Positions 21,021-32,902 of a DNA stretch of 64,000 bases are shown here, in pieces. Origin of the DNA: Nilaparvata lugens (Eukaryota; Arthropoda; Insecta; Hemiptera; Delphacidae); the NCBI RefSeq assembly GCF_014356525.2, contig NC_052506.1:8921698-8985697 (forward strand), read 5' to 3'. Every line of letters starts with the position of its first letter. Position 1 is the first letter of the stretch. Under the pieces are notes generated by a model, which saw only the letters and a program-made list of their open reading frames with translations, made no database searches and was not told where the DNA came from. The position numbers and the translations under genes were made by a program.

Positions 21021-21190
21021 ATATTATGAATGAATAATGAATTTATTGCCAAATAAAAGAAATATTTTTTCCTACAGTTACGTTGAAAAGTGGCCATTGC
21101 TGCACTGATTACAGAACGCAAAGAATCACTTTTCCGCTCTAGTGCGGGAAAAATTTTTCTGCACTCCAGATTTGCAATATGGCAACGCAA
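21021..21190 (-). repeat. Interspersed repeat S2, copy 2, with LINE-like tail
   Basis: This is the reverse complement of 6622-6757. On the minus strand it continues into TTTGGCAATAAATTCATTA followed by TTCATTC units, a pattern typical of a LINE or LINE-mobilised SINE 3' end. Confidence 0.65.
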
Positions 21191-21478
21191 AATACTTAGT
21201 AGGTTATATGGAGCAACAGTGCAGCAAAATCCAAATGAAGTTGGTAACAGTGACTGGGCTGCTATAGTGAGCAGAGGTGCAACCAAGCACAACGCGCTAA
21301 TTATTATTCATTATATATTATAACCAAGGACAACGAGGACTTTAGGATTTTAGGATTAAGGTTTTTATCAATAATAAAATTACACAGGAAAACATTTGAT
21401 GGATTTCAGGCAATTTTACCCATAATTACCCACTTTTCATATTCAATGGTAACTGTAGGAAAAACTTAATGTGAAATA

Positions 21479-21582
21479 CGTGCGCAAAGTTCCTCTGCTG
21501 CACTCAAGAAACCATTCCGCCCTCGCCTACGGCTCGGGCGTAAACGTTTCTTTCGGTGCAGCAAACTGACACTTTGCGCACT
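21479..21582. mobile_element. Short palindromic MITE (TGCGCAAAGT termini)
   Basis: TGCGCAAAGT and ACTTTGCGCA are inverted. The arms continue as GCTGCACTCAAGAAAC / GTTTCTTTCGGTGCAGC around a GC-rich centre. Confidence 0.7.
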
Positions 21583-22383
21583 AGTTGCACAAATAACTAT
21601 TACAAATTAAATAATCAATATCGGGGCACCGAGCTTCGCTCGTTATTTATTTATTGACTTTTGATAAACCGAACACAATTCTTTAAAATGATTGGGGAAG
21701 TACTAATAGGCACAGCCCAAAACTGATCTTTCCCGAATTTTGATTTATACACTATAAATAGTCCAGAAAGTACGTTATGTTCCATACACTTGAATTCAGG
21801 TTCAACTTTCTGCTCAAACATTTGGAAACAAAAAATTTATAATTTAGATTATATACAAACCAAATTGAATAACAAAATAACACTCACTAATCACTTGAAA
21901 TTGTCAAATAATGATCAACTTTGAAAATTATGATATACTCTAGTTTAGGAGGATTATCATGCCATGTCAACAAATCAGATTATGTTGATCAAATCGATTA
22001 AATTGTCTAGCTAGATAAAATTTCTCGCTGATTGATTATGATTACACAGCTGGAAGTAATTTTGTCTCTCTCCCACACAGGCACACGCATCTTCTGTTAT
22101 CGAGAGACGACGGACGAAATTATCATCTGTTTTCCAAGGATGAATTACCCTTCTAATGTCGTTCAGCAAGTTTTCCAAAGAATGAGACCTAGTGCAATCG
22201 AATCTTTATATCATAAGCCCACTATGTTCCAAATTTCGTGAGAATCGTTAGACCCGTTTTCGAGATCCGTAAAACATAAATAACAAAATATAAAAATAGC
22301 CAGATATAAAAATAACCAGACATCAAACTAACCAGATATAAAAATAACCAGACATCAAACTAACCAGATATAAAAATAACCAG

Positions 22384-22570
22384 CTTATTTATCTCTTTTC
22401 TGTACAGTGCTACTTTTTATAGAAATAGGAATGAAAATAAAAATCTCAGTACCATTTATGAATTATTTAATCACAACATGTTTCGGACATTGATGCCATT
22501 TTCAAGTGATCACTGTTGTGATTAATTAATTCATAAAGGGTACTGAGATTTTTATTTTTCTTTCTATTTC
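22384..22570 (-). mobile_element. H1 fold-back element, copy 3, with 15-bp target duplication
   Basis: TATAAAAATAACCAG flanks the insert at 22369-22383 and 22571-22585. The arms CTCAGTACC and GGTACTGAG enclose the hammerhead-like motif. The one-sided tail (ATCTCTTTTCTGTACAG) lies on the left. The duplication length is an upper bound because the flank is repetitive. Confidence 0.82.
22469..22511 (-). ncRNA. Hammerhead-ribozyme-like motif, H1 copy 3
   Basis: On the minus strand: stem I GAUCAC/GUGAUU (six pairs), core UUGAAAA plus U, stem II GG-CAU/AUG-CC with a bulged U, GAA, stem III AC-AU-GU, H17 = U. Positions 3 and 8 are U and A. Confidence 0.55.
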
Positions 22571-22626
22571 TATAAAAATAACCAGATATATAAATACAGA
22601 AATTGCTCGTTTAATATAATAGGATT

Positions 22627-22857
22627 AAATTACAATAGTTTTTGGCGTGACTGGAAAAAGAAGCATTGAGCTACAGCAACGAGTTCTAAAAATAAAAAAT
22701 GCGTTTTTTAATCTAATAACAGCAGTACAAATGATACAATTCTATATTAAATCCAAAAACAAGTTTTTTTCTAAATCGCAATACCAATTCGTATAATCAC
22801 TGGCACTACCGTTCAATCACTCTGAACTCCAAATATAAAGTAAGCAAACAATTCAAT
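22627..22857. other. No recognised feature
   Basis: AT-rich unique sequence. Confidence 0.4.
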
Positions 22858-23047
22858 TAGGCTAGCTACACACAAACATAGATTCTTGTTCGATTGATAT
22901 TTTTCCGTCCTTGTAAATTCTATTGGATTAACCAGATGATTTTAAACAGATGATGTTTGTCAAGTTTCGTTTAATCTGATAGAATTCATAAGGACGGCAA
23001 AATATCGTACGAACAAAAATCGATGTGTGTATAACTAACTGGCTTTA
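22858..23047. mobile_element. Family B MITE, copy 2 (uninterrupted)
   Basis: Inverted arms: GATTCTTGTTCGATTGATAT on the left and ATATCGTACGAACAAAAATC on the right, continuing through CCGTCCTTGTAAATTCTATT and its partner. The centre contains ACAGATGATGTTTGTC, the site occupied by A3 in the copy at 14998. Confidence 0.82.
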
Positions 23048-23644
23048 GGCTTCTTGATTTTTTAAAAATCCAAATAAACACATTTATTTGGAGGCAAATA
23101 ACGCACTGTTTCACTCACGTAAATATATTATTTTAAATAAATAAATTTATTTCCTTTAAAAAAATTCAAACAAGCAATTAAAACATAAAAAGTACAAAAT
23201 ATCTAAAATACAATAGGTCTATATAAAATATGGAATTTAAATCTATTGGAAATTAACCTTTTCAACTATTGGAAACCCATGTACTAGAGTAGATGTTAGA
23301 AGTAGTTATAGATTCTGGGTTTAGATTCTGGGAACTTTGTATGAATATTTATCGCTTGATGGTTTGGCATATTGGTAGACTGGACTCCCCCCTCTGTGTA
23401 CGAGTATTTGTTAAGAGCTTATGACAATGCATTTCCAGTAACAAAATAATATGAAATCATCACCAACTATTCTAAGAATACCCATTTCAATATTTGAAAA
23501 ATATATTGTCCTTTGAGTCAACGAAAAAAAATATGCACAATAATCTTAGTTCGGCTCCAAGGTTCCTATCTCAGATTAAGCTGGGTTGTCGTTTATGCGT
23601 AAAATGCCGTCGTCAACCACGAATCTCAGATTAGGTTCATTTCA
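23048..23644. other. No recognised feature
   Basis: AT-rich sequence with runs of AAATAAATAAATTTATTT near 23130. No gene or defined element was seen. Confidence 0.4.
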
Positions 23645-23815
23645 ATTTGTCTAAATAACCTGAAAGATTATGTTCAATTACGTTTTAATGGGAGAGGTTG
23701 AGTTTATACATTTTTATTCTTCTAAATTGCAATATGTTGATATTATTAGGAATGTTTTGATTTTCGAATGATAAAGACAAATAATGAAAAGCTATTTGAT
23801 CAGCTGTTTTAGCAC
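23645..23815. repeat. Interspersed repeat G fragment
   Basis: TGTCTAAATAACCTGAAAGA to TTGATCAGCTGTTTT matches 13622-13790 with substitutions and small indels. Confidence 0.65.
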
Positions 23816-24879
23816 ACTTGAAATTTGGACAACATGAATGTCAACAATGCTTGTCGTCGTCGACTGCGGATATTTACGCACAAACGAAAATGCACCTTTA
23901 AATAAACTTCAAAGCGTGAATAAACTGGAGATGAGTTTCGCAGTCAGTTCTATATCATGGAAATCCAACTTGATTTTCAAAATCTTTCAAAGACTTTTTC
24001 ATGCCACTGTCCAATATCCGAAGCGGAATAATTGAGATATGAGAATATCCTCTTTGAGAGAAAATTCTTGTGTTTCTCATTATTCATCTGTTTTAGACAG
24101 GAGTGGACATAATACCTTTTCCGTTAAATTCATCAAAGCAATAAGCTCCTTCAAAAAAACTCAACGATAATAAGTGCTTTCGATTAGATATGCTCGTGTA
24201 TCAAGTATAAAAGTGGAAAGTGTCCACTCCACTTGTTTGTGTGTCCATGTAAATGATTTTATCTGATTACTTTCGATCGAATGGTTAGTAGAGCTTAGCC
24301 GAGGCAGCTGGCAGGAAGACCAATGGAAAATCACTGCCTGTGTGATCACTAACGTATAAATAAATGCTTTTGTTGGGAGGCGGTGGGTCGTGCAGGGTCC
24401 GAGCGTTAATCGCAGGACGTGCGCTCTTATTAGAATCAAAGGCGATACAACGTCCCTCCAATTGTTTGATGAATTCTCACAGACCGACGACTCCGAAGAT
24501 CGACCCCTACGTATAAAACGTACTCTCTCTCTCTCTCCTATTTTCCTTTCACATCTCTATTATTCCTGTTTACATCTCTCTTTGTGGGTTAAGTAGAAGA
24601 GGGGGCTCTTATTGCCTCAATTTTGCCCACATCACTTTAGTTATAATTTTTTTGGGGGCAGATTACTTTTCTTTAATCTTTTTCTTAAAAATTATGTTTA
24701 TAATTTTTTTTTATTTGAATCCGCGGTTCTTTCCATCGTCTTCGCTATGATAAATTAATAATAATTTGTTGAAAAATTTACTTACCTGTAGCTTTACATC
24801 ATTATTTATTTTAATGTTAGGTATAATTCTAATCTATTAGATCCATTTTTTCCAGTAAAGTTAATAAAAAATTAATTTT
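23816..24879. other. Unique sequence, no gene recognised
   Basis: The section 24160-24600 is GC-richer, with short frames on both strands but no family signature and a CT-microsatellite at 24522-24538. Confidence 0.4.
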
Positions 24880-24944
24880 AAGGTATATTTTGAAATTGTA
24901 AAGTGTAAATAAAAGGCATTTATCTATCTATCTATCTATCTCTT
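24880..24944 (+). mobile_element. LINE or SINE 3' tail with (TATC)n
   Basis: TTGTAAAGTGTAAATAAAAG precedes GCATT and five to six TATC units. A polyadenylation-like AATAAA next to a short tandem tail is typical of LINE 3' ends. The 5' extent could not be defined. Confidence 0.45.
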
Positions 24945-25327
24945 TCGAATTTTAAGCACCTCGCTTCTTTCATGAACAAGCTAATGAAAACCCGCGCGTC
25001 ATTTGCAAAGCTTCGATTGCCTGAAAAAATCGTCACGCGCAAAAATGGCACCAAAATTTCGTTGCCATCTATCGACATCGATTTGTTTGTCTACCTCTTT
25101 CTATTGTCAACTGCATGGTTGTATTGAACTAGATAATTGCTTGATTATTTTGAAAACTGTATCATTTGAAGCCAAGGCTCACATTCGAGTTATATTCTTA
25201 CATGCGGCTCAATAAATGAAAATTCATTCACGAGTCTATTTTGGTGAGGTATGAAAAATGGACACCCATTTTCATTATTTTAAAGCTACATTGTCTTATT
25301 CTTTCACGGTCGCAGCTTCACTTATAT
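24945..25327. other. No recognised feature
   Basis: Unique sequence. The plus-strand frame at 25003-25215 has no recognisable motif. Confidence 0.4.
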
Positions 25328-25470
25328 GGGCTACTTTTGTACAAATAAATAAAACAATATAAAAATCCTGTAGTACCCTTTATTATTAAAAACTTAAGAA
25401 TATTTCAACTGTTGAAATATTTTGAAGTTTTTAATAATAGAGGGTACTACAAGATTTTTATATTGTTTTA
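25328..25470. mobile_element. H1-like fold-back element lacking the ribozyme motif
   Basis: GTAGTACCCTTTATTATTAA and TTAATAATAGAGGGTACTAC are inverted, and the AGTAGCCC tail is present in inverted form at 25328. The central segment is AATATTTCAACTGTTGAAATATT instead of the hammerhead-like core. Confidence 0.7.
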
Positions 25471-26307
25471 TCAATTAATGAATAAAATATAATATTTGTA
25501 TTCAAACTATAAGCTCTACTTAAGGAAAACTTGGATCATTCTACTCCGATGACATTACTTCTACTTTGATACTCCATTTAAGCTGCATGGTTTGAACTAA
25601 AATATACTGAGTTTTTCTTATTTCGAATATGAAGTTAGACTTATTTATTTTCAATAGTTATTCCCAAACAAACTTTATTCAGTAAATACCCTTCAAATTG
25701 ATTCATCCATCACTTCACATAGAAAAGTATTGGAAATTATAAATAACCTACATCACTTCTAACCGTTTCCATAGAAAAGAATTGGAAATTATAAATAACC
25801 TCCATCACTTCAAACCGTTTCCATATAAAAGAATTAGGAATTATAAATAACCAATTAATATTCAGTTTTAACCAGAATTAGGTGGAACGGAAGGTGGGAG
25901 AATGCAGCCTGTCTGCTCTATTTCCAGCTGTTTGAAGTATTTCGTGACCTGTACGCCTGAGAAAGATTAGCTGAAAAAGAGAGCCGACCAATGAAAAGGA
26001 TGGAGGATGGGTTGCGATAACTAGAGAGGTGTCAGGGTGTACCCGGGTACTCTGCTCCCCCGAGGGGGTTCGACACCCCATTTCGCCCCGAATAAAAACG
26101 ACAACCAGTGAACTGAACAGCGCGAAACGAAGTTAATGGGGGGGCCAGGATAAATAGCTAATGAGGATCTGGCTTATTGAGCCACTGAAGCTCTCCCGCA
26201 TGCATCATAATCCAACATTCGTTCCGAAAGTCTATCAATCCGGATGTCGAGTGGGACACCTCAATGATTTCTGTGTCACTCGTATTTTGTTCATTCGCTT
26301 CTGATGT
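25471..26307. other. Unique sequence with a 53-bp tandem triplication
   Basis: GGAAATTATAAATAACC occurs near 25730 and 25785 and, as GGAATTATAAATAACC, near 25836, with CATCACTTC and CCGTTTCCATA between them. 25880-26150 is GC-richer. A minus-strand frame here (ending at 26158) runs into the satellite and is unproven. Confidence 0.5.
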
Positions 26308-27118
26308 AGCTTGATCCATCAGACAAGATGTTAACAGACGAATAATGTTTCCTGATCCATCAGACAAGATGTTAACAGACGAATAATGTTTCCTGATCCA
26401 TCAGACAAGATGTTAACAGACGAATAATGTTTCCTGATCCATCAGACAAGATGTTAACAGACGAATAATATTTCCTGATCAATCAGACAAGATGTTAACA
26501 GACGAATAATGTTTCCTGATGTTAACAGTCGAATAATGTTTTCTGATCCATCAGACAAGATGTTAACAGACGAATAATGTTTCCTGATCCATCAGACAAG
26601 ATGTTAACAGACGAATAATGTTTCCTGATCCATCAGACAAGATGTTAACAGACGAATAATGTTTCCTGATCCATCAGACAAGATGTTAACAGACGAATAA
26701 TGTTTCCTGATCCATCAGACAAGGTGTTAACAGACGAATAATGTTTCCTGATTCATCAGACAAGATGTTAACAGACGAATAATGTTTCCTGATCCATCAG
26801 ACAAGATGTTAACAGACGAATAATGTTTCCTGATCCATCAGACAAGATGTTGACAGACGAATAATGTTTCCTGATCCATCAGACAAGATGTTAACAGACG
26901 AATAATGTTTCCTGATCCATCAGACAAGATGTTATCAGACGAATAATGTTTTCTGATCCATCAGACAAGATGTTATCAGACGAATAATGTTTTCTGATCC
27001 ATCAGACAAGATGTTAACAGTCGAATAATGTTTCCTGATCCATCAGACAAGATGTTAACAGTCCAATAATGTTTTCTGATCCATCAGACAAAATGTTAAA
27101 ATACGAATAATGTTCTGA
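26308..27118. repeat. 41-bp minisatellite
   Basis: About twenty direct copies of a 41-bp unit containing CATCAGACAAGATGTTAACA and GACGAATAATG, very homogeneous except at the right end. There are no spacers of the CRISPR type; unit and period are constant. Confidence 0.95.
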
Positions 27119-27301
27119 TCTTTTCATGATGATCTTTTAATAATGTTGCATGTTTCCTCTAATAATGTTAATCTCAAATCGAATCAAACCTCTATGATTT
27201 AAAGATGAGCTAAAATAAAATCATCATAAACCACTCATCCTCAAAGAATACCAACTAATATATTCGTTTGGGAGATTGCTAACCTGGGAATCATTTCTCT
27301 A

Positions 27302-27634
27302 TAGGTGCGTACAGACTTTCACTCTGCTCCGCAATCGAACGTCACTCGAGCAGATCAATTCAATTCAATTTCATTTATTGCCAATTAGAATATTCAAAAC
27401 ATATTACAAACTCTTTATAATATGACATATCATTAAAATAAACATAATTACTCATACATATACTTGCATACAATTAAAATAAAATATAAAATCTAGGCAT
27501 CGATCGATTGATGATCGATCGGGGAGCAAGAGTGGAACGCGAGAAGAGCTAACATCTCCCGTAACGTTCATGATCGGAGCGATTGCAGAGCGAGTGCGGA
27601 GCGTGTTGGAGTCGCTTATATCTGTACGCACCTT
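27302..27634. mobile_element. MITE with AGGTGCGTACAG termini, containing a LINE 3' fragment
   Basis: Left AGGTGCGTACAGA and right TATCTGTACGCACCT are inverted; inner arms are degenerate and GC-rich (GATCGGAGCGATTGCAGAGC). From about 27353 to 27497 an AT-rich segment begins with ATTCAATTCAATTTCATTTA, the reverse complement of a LINE 3' tail, and is probably an insertion. Confidence 0.72.
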
Positions 27635-28079
27635 ATGATGTAAACGAGATAACTAATCATAAATTTACTCTTCGTCAAAGAATCCTGATACATCAAATTC
27701 AAATTCAAATTATTTTTTTCAAAAAAATTACATATTTACAAAATATAACAGTGTTATGGATTAAATGAATATTCTCCCTGCCTGGATGATTTGTCCGTGT
27801 GCTGGGAGGAGTCGCAAATTATCAGACAGAGCAAAACAATGGAAATAATAAAAAATTACTATGAATAATAATGAAATTTAAAAGAATAATAACAAAGTTT
27901 ATTATAATGATAATTATTATTAAAACTTAAGATAGAAAAAATGAGAGTTTCAGCTCGACGGCGTTTAAAGGGCTGTGTTGGGTGTGGAAAATTGTTAACC
28001 TGAGAATGATTAAAAAAACTATAGCTATTGTGGAAAAATACCTACAGTATTTATTCACTTCTTATATTTCCAACTAATC
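27635..28079. other. No gene; minor LINE-tail-like sequence
   Basis: AAATTCAAATTCAAATTATT near 27686 resembles an inverted LINE tail. The rest is AT-rich unique sequence. Confidence 0.4.
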
Positions 28080-28885
28080 AACTGTTTTCGATTTGTTTGA
28101 TTTTGAAATGATTTCAATTGAATGAGATTTGTATAGAATTTGGAGTTGTTGGAATTTGAAAGAGCGTTTATAGAATTAGATGAAATTTGCTTGTTTCAGG
28201 AAAATTCATTGATGAAATCATAGAATAATTAATGAGAATAGCGGATCTCTCATATATCAATCGCAAATTGTGTTTGATTTTTTCGATTTTGAAATGATTT
28301 CAACTGAATGAGATTTGTAAAGAATTTGGAAAGAGTACCAATCAGTTGATTTTTCAGAAAAATTCATTAATGAAATCATAAAATAATCAATGAGAATAGC
28401 TGATCCCTCATATATCATTCGCAAATTGTTTTTGATTTGTTCGATTCTAGAATGATTTTAACTGAATGAGATTTGTATAGAATTCTATTTGGAAAGAGTT
28501 GTTGGAATTCGAAAGAACGTTCATAGAATTAGATGAAATTTGCTTGTTTCATACAAATTCATTGATGAAATCATGAAATAATCAGTCAGAAGAATTGGGA
28601 ATAGCGGATCTCTCATATATAATTCGCAATTTGTTTTTGATTTGTTCGATTTTAACTGAATGAGATTTATATAGAGTACCAATCACTTGATTTTTGCTTG
28701 CTTCAGGAAAACTCATAATCAATGAGAATAGCGGATCTCTAATATATCATTCGCAAATTGTTTTTGTTTTTTTTTTCGATTTTAAAATGATTTTAACTAA
28801 ATGAGATTTGTATAGCATTTGGAAAGAGTACCAATTTTTGCTTCAGGAAAATTAGCGGATCTCTCGTATATCATTCGCAAATTCA
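28080..28885. repeat. Degenerate tandem repeat, unit about 170-180 bp
   Basis: A unit with TTTGATTTGTTCGATTTT, GAATGAGATTTGTATAGAAT, AAATTCATTGATGAAATCAT and AGCGGATCTCTCATATATCA recurs about five times, increasingly shortened to the right. Confidence 0.85.
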
Positions 28886-29861
28886 TCACCCACTAATGTC
28901 ATTCGGGAACAGCTTTACTCCACTTTACATCCAGAGAATTCCACTACAAAAATCTCTTTCAACAGTTGATTGGAAGGTTTTTTCGGGGAGTGGAGAATGA
29001 AATTGGATGGGTTTCTTTTTGATGTAACATACTTTTGCAGCAAGTAAATGCACCGCCAAAGATACAGGACTGTCTGTGTGAAGGAGAGTACTTTGCACTG
29101 ACAAAAAAGGGATATACATTCAGGTGGGAGCATGTGTGAGTGTGTGAATGGAATGCTTGGAATGCGGGATGTTGGCTGCTATGGGTTTTGTCCAGGATTT
29201 CATGCTCTCCAACCCACGGCTCGGCTTCGACAGACAAAAAGTATGCAGAGTCCAGAGCCCTTCAACACAGTTAGTAGCTCCCTCATGGCATCATCATCCA
29301 GCCTTCCCTTCCCCACCTACCACACACTCCAACAAACCCCCCCCCCCTACATCACTTGAAAACGTAATCACAGCCAAGTGTTCCATTCTCAAATCTCTAT
29401 TAGCTGGACGAGAAAGAGCTCAGAATAATACTCTCGTTGAATCCCCTGAATATTTTAAAAGATTATCAACATTTGATCGGTAGTTAGGTACCATACAGTA
29501 ATTTAATCTATTAAAAACATTTCAGAGACGTGTTCGTATCCATTAGCAAGAAACATCACTCGCGAGAAAATCTTTTCCTATTGATATGCTTGAATATACT
29601 GTCATTGTCATGGAAACGATATTGCTTCATCTCATAGCCACTTTGGTGAGAATAATCAGCTGCTTTTTTTTTCAAATCTTTTTCACCAATCATGTATTAG
29701 ATTCTAGGCCTACGTTGTAATATCGTAGGCCGAGGCCTTGTATTAGAGGTGGCTGGCTATGTTTATCTGAAAATGTGAATATTAGGTACTATTATTATCT
29801 GAAATAGAAACAGTAGGTACTTCAGTCGATAGTATCAGAGACAAAAATATAATGTATTTAA
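28886..29861. other. Unique sequence, no gene recognised
   Basis: Overlapping frames at 28915-29483 on both strands lack recognised motifs. A C-run lies at 29337-29346. Confidence 0.4.
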
Positions 29862-30441
29862 TTCCTTTTTGGTCATAGTCATTCAATTTCAGCTGTATTA
29901 CACGCATGAATTGATCAAGCCGGTATATTATCAATATTTTTAGTTTAGTTATTATTTTTGAAGTGGAAATTGGACCTTTTGAAGTGAAAAGTGAAATCTT
30001 AACCTCATTCTTTTTTGAAACTTTTATTTGTAAAAAATTGGGAGAAGACAGTTTTCGGCTATGCCTGTTGTCTTCTCCCAATCATATTATTTATATTATA
30101 ATTATTATAATTTGTGATTGTCAATTAAATAAATAAATAACTGATTGTAGAACAAATAAACATATGATTCTCATTACAGCATACTATAAAATGTTAAATA
30201 AATAAATATACTGTAATAAAATCATAGGTTTTCTTTACAGTCGAGTATGTTTCCAAGTTCCGAAATAGGAACAACAAAACTGGTAAAAAAAACGCCTTTC
30301 AGCGCTCCAGGTGGAAATTTTGTAAACTACAATCAAGAATTCCTGATTCGGAATTTGTAAACTAGGTTATGTTTATAGAATGCATGTAGTAGCTTCAGCA
30401 CAAGCAGGTAATGTTTTCTATTTCCCAATTATTCTTCTTTA

Positions 30442-30657
30442 CTTTTTGTGTAGTTTAGGAGTTGATATTGTGGTAGGCCTAATTATTCATATTGAATGAA
30501 AAAGACTAAGAAATTGTCAAAAAACCACAGATCTATTGATATTAGAAAGACCGGTTTCGGTTATTACACCATTGTCAATCTCTGATAAACTGAGTTTATC
30601 TTTCTAAGTATCAATAAATCTGTGGTTTTTTGACAATTTCTCATTTTTTTCATTCAA
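30442..30657 (-). mobile_element. H2 fold-back element with 12-bp target duplication
   Basis: TATTCTTCTTTA flanks the insert at 30430-30441 and 30658-30669, and the uninterrupted site is seen in repeat G copy 1. The arms (AAAGACTAAGAAATTGTC / GACAATTTCTCATTTTTTT) enclose a hammerhead-like motif on the minus strand. The tail CTTTTTGTGTAG is on the left only. Confidence 0.88.
30545..30583 (-). ncRNA. Hammerhead-ribozyme-like motif, H2
   Basis: Same structure as at 11119-11158, read on the minus strand: AGAGA/UUUCU stem I, UUGACAA core plus U, GGU/ACC stem II, GAA, AC-CG-GU stem III, H17 = C. Confidence 0.58.
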
Positions 30658-30838
30658 TATTCTTCTTTAGATTATTATAACAAAAAATAGTGTACGGTAC
30701 TTGGACGTTAATGTATCTTGCAGGGCTCGAATGAATTCTAGTCTCGGCTAACGCCCCAACTGGAAACATAATTCTTGCCCTGCAAAAGGGCCCTTCCCGT
30801 CCATGTGACGTAAAATGCTATTACTCTATGATAGTACT

Positions 30839-31074
30839 ATACTCTGTCCAAATTCGCATGAGCTCTGAAGGATTAGGCCGATCCTCGCTTCCCCACGCGC
30901 AGGCACACACGCCCAGCCTACCTGCGCCATTGATATACTATGTATACTACATAGTATACAGGAAGACAGACCGTCCCTTTACTCACACACACAAAAGGAG
31001 ACTGCGCTTATGTGTGTGAGTAGTAGGAGGGTCGGCCTAATCCTTCAGAGCTCATGCGAATTTGGACAGAGTAT
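30839..31074. mobile_element. MITE with TATACTCTGTCCAAATTCG termini
   Basis: The outer 40 bp are near-perfect inverted repeats (ATACTCTGTCCAAATTCGCA and TGCGAATTTGGACAGAGTAT). The interior has short palindromes (TATACTATGTATACTACATA) and no coding frame. Confidence 0.82.
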
Positions 31075-31562
31075 AATTCAATTCTGTTTGCACAGTTGTA
31101 ATGTTTTGGATATTGCATCTTTTGTTTACAGTAATAAGCAGAAATTCATGGAGGATAACATTTCACACAGATACCCCACAAGACATAAAATGTTTACCCT
31201 CCAGTACCCCACTCATAGACTTTCGCTCTTGGAGGGGGGACCACATTATTCTGGGGCTCAGAATTTTCAACTGTTTGACGGAAGAGCTTAAGAGTGTTGA
31301 CAGTCATGGTAAATTTTATACAGCTCTCAAAGATATACTGACTGAATGCTGCCCGTATTCATTAAGAGAATGTTATGAGATCTTCTCATTGAAATCCTAG
31401 AGATCAGAAGTTATCCAGACGATTTTATAAAATGAAAAACTTTCCCCTCAATGGAGGGAAACCATATACTTGATATATTTGACATGTCGTACACCGTTTG
31501 AGCTTTGCTCATCATATGCGGTTTTATACGATGAAATAACAATAACAATAACAATAACAATG
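31075..31562 (+). pseudogene. LINE ORF2 C-terminus and 3' UTR with (AATAAC)n tail, frameshifted
   Basis: Translated, one frame gives SHRYPTRHKMFTLQYPTHRL and SLLEGGPHYS. After about 31245 the homologous continuation is in the next frame (LGLRIFNCLTEELKSV and KFYTALKDILTECCPYSLRE). This resembles the C-terminal region of Jockey/I-type non-LTR reverse transcriptase ORFs (YNTRxxxxL, Y.G.KLFN.LP..IK). It ends at a stop near 31400, followed by about 150 bp of 3' UTR and ACAATAACAATAACAATAAC. It is 5'-truncated and frameshifted. The family call is from pattern recognition. Confidence 0.62.
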
Positions 31563-32531
31563 TGTTGGTGATGCCAGCGTACAATTTATCACTTACTGCA
31601 CTTTACATTCGATTTATGCCACGGTCATGTGTGAAACAACTTTTCATATTAATTCATTTCGCGTATGAAAATGATAAATGTGAGGACCTACATTTCAAAT
31701 TACCAAGCTACCAAGTAATGAAGCCTCATCACGTTCAACTATCATAGTTAATTTTCTCCATTGAATAATTTATATTCCATAAGTTTCAGTCAATGAACTA
31801 CGATAGCTTAGTACAGTTCAAAACATTTCAAGAAGCCTAGAGATGCTAGCTAACAACTATTCATCAACGATCAAACTACCTCACACTTTACATTCAAATC
31901 ACGCCGACACCTCCTGCGCAATAACCAGCGCAGCCCTAAATCTCAGCTTCTCGACTGGACTCTATTAGAATTGGACCAGGAAAGCTATTGTATGAGTCCA
32001 AAAGAACAGAGTTCTGTATAACAATACCATTCACTACGCCATTTTCAAACAAAGAGGGGAAACACGTTTCAGACGCAGTCGTATATTTACGGCGGCCGTA
32101 TACAGGTGTTGGCAAGTTGGGATTGATTATTTACAATGTGAGAAGTCGAAGCCACCGAGTAGCAGAGGCTGGTGGTGGCTTTCAATCTCGAATCTCGCTG
32201 GGTCAACAGATCTCACCGTCGTAAAACCTTCTTTCCAGCAGTATAAAGCAAATGAGACGAATGCCACCCTACCAATGTTTCCCACGTGCTGGCTAGATAG
32301 TTACACGAAATTCTTTTTCTTATTTCAAAGTGCGGAGACCTTTGTAAAAGTTCCTCATTTATTGAACATGTTTCAATTTCTTGATAATTGACTATAGTGA
32401 CTAATAATGCACTTGCAATCATTTGATATGGCATTGGAAAACGAATTAGCGAGCATCATTTGATTGTTATATCTCGAATTCCATGTGGAACAAATATAGA
32501 GGGAATCCAATGTCATTACATCAATAGAGGG
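31563..32531. other. Unique sequence, no gene recognised
   Basis: Short frames at 31562-32434 show no motif. 32090-32220 is GC-richer. No repeat was seen. Confidence 0.4.
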
Positions 32532-32750
32532 TATAGTGAGGTCCACGTTATAATGGCAGTGGATAAAGATAGAAGAATAGCAATGCCGATTCTCTGCATT
32601 AATTAATCATATTTCTACACTGTGAAAAACATGATTGGCGTCGTTGTGGACCTAGAAAAGGATAGTTCCACCGGCTTTGTCGAATGATAGACGAGGATAG
32701 CAAAACCAAAGTTGATCAAATACTGTCATTATAACGTGGACCTCACTATA
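32532..32750. mobile_element. MITE, probably mariner-like (TATAGTGAGGTCCACG termini)
   Basis: Inverted termini TATAGTGAGGTCCACGTTAT and ATAACGTGGACCTCACTATA with CAG/CTG beyond. The outermost TA on each side is consistent with a TA target duplication, which is characteristic of Tc1/mariner. No transposase remains. Confidence 0.78.
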
Positions 32751-32902
32751 GTTTGCTCTCTCTCTCACCGGTAGCGTTTCTAGTTGTAATGTACACAGTA
32801 TTTCAATAGTATATTATGATAATATCTATTTATCCATGAAAACATAGATTTGATACAGTCCAACATAATATTGTATTATGATAGGGATGAAAAATGGAAT
32901 AC

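Larger units (their letters stand above)
21618..22625 (-). mobile_element. Family A element, full length, carrying an H1 insertion
   Basis: It starts ATATCGGGGCACCGAGCTTC and ends CGTTTAATATAATAGGAT. The middle holds TGCCATGTCAACAAATCAG and CGCATCTTCTGTTATCGAG, shared with the copies at 44057 and 48645. An AACCAGATATAAAAAT subrepeat near the right end is expanded and is where H1 inserted. Confidence 0.88.
29862..30790. repeat. Interspersed repeat G, copy 2, with an H2 insertion
   Basis: GTCATAGTCATTCAATTTCA and TCCTGATTCGGAATTTGTAA match 13955-14420. The segment 29945-30150, absent from copy 1, includes a perfect hairpin GGGAGAAGACA/TGTCTTCTCCC at 30041-30080. H2 is inserted at 30442. Confidence 0.68.

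Noticed and set aside
26308..27118. CRISPR-like array
   Set aside because: Contiguous 41-bp direct repeats with no unique spacers, in an obviously eukaryotic context.
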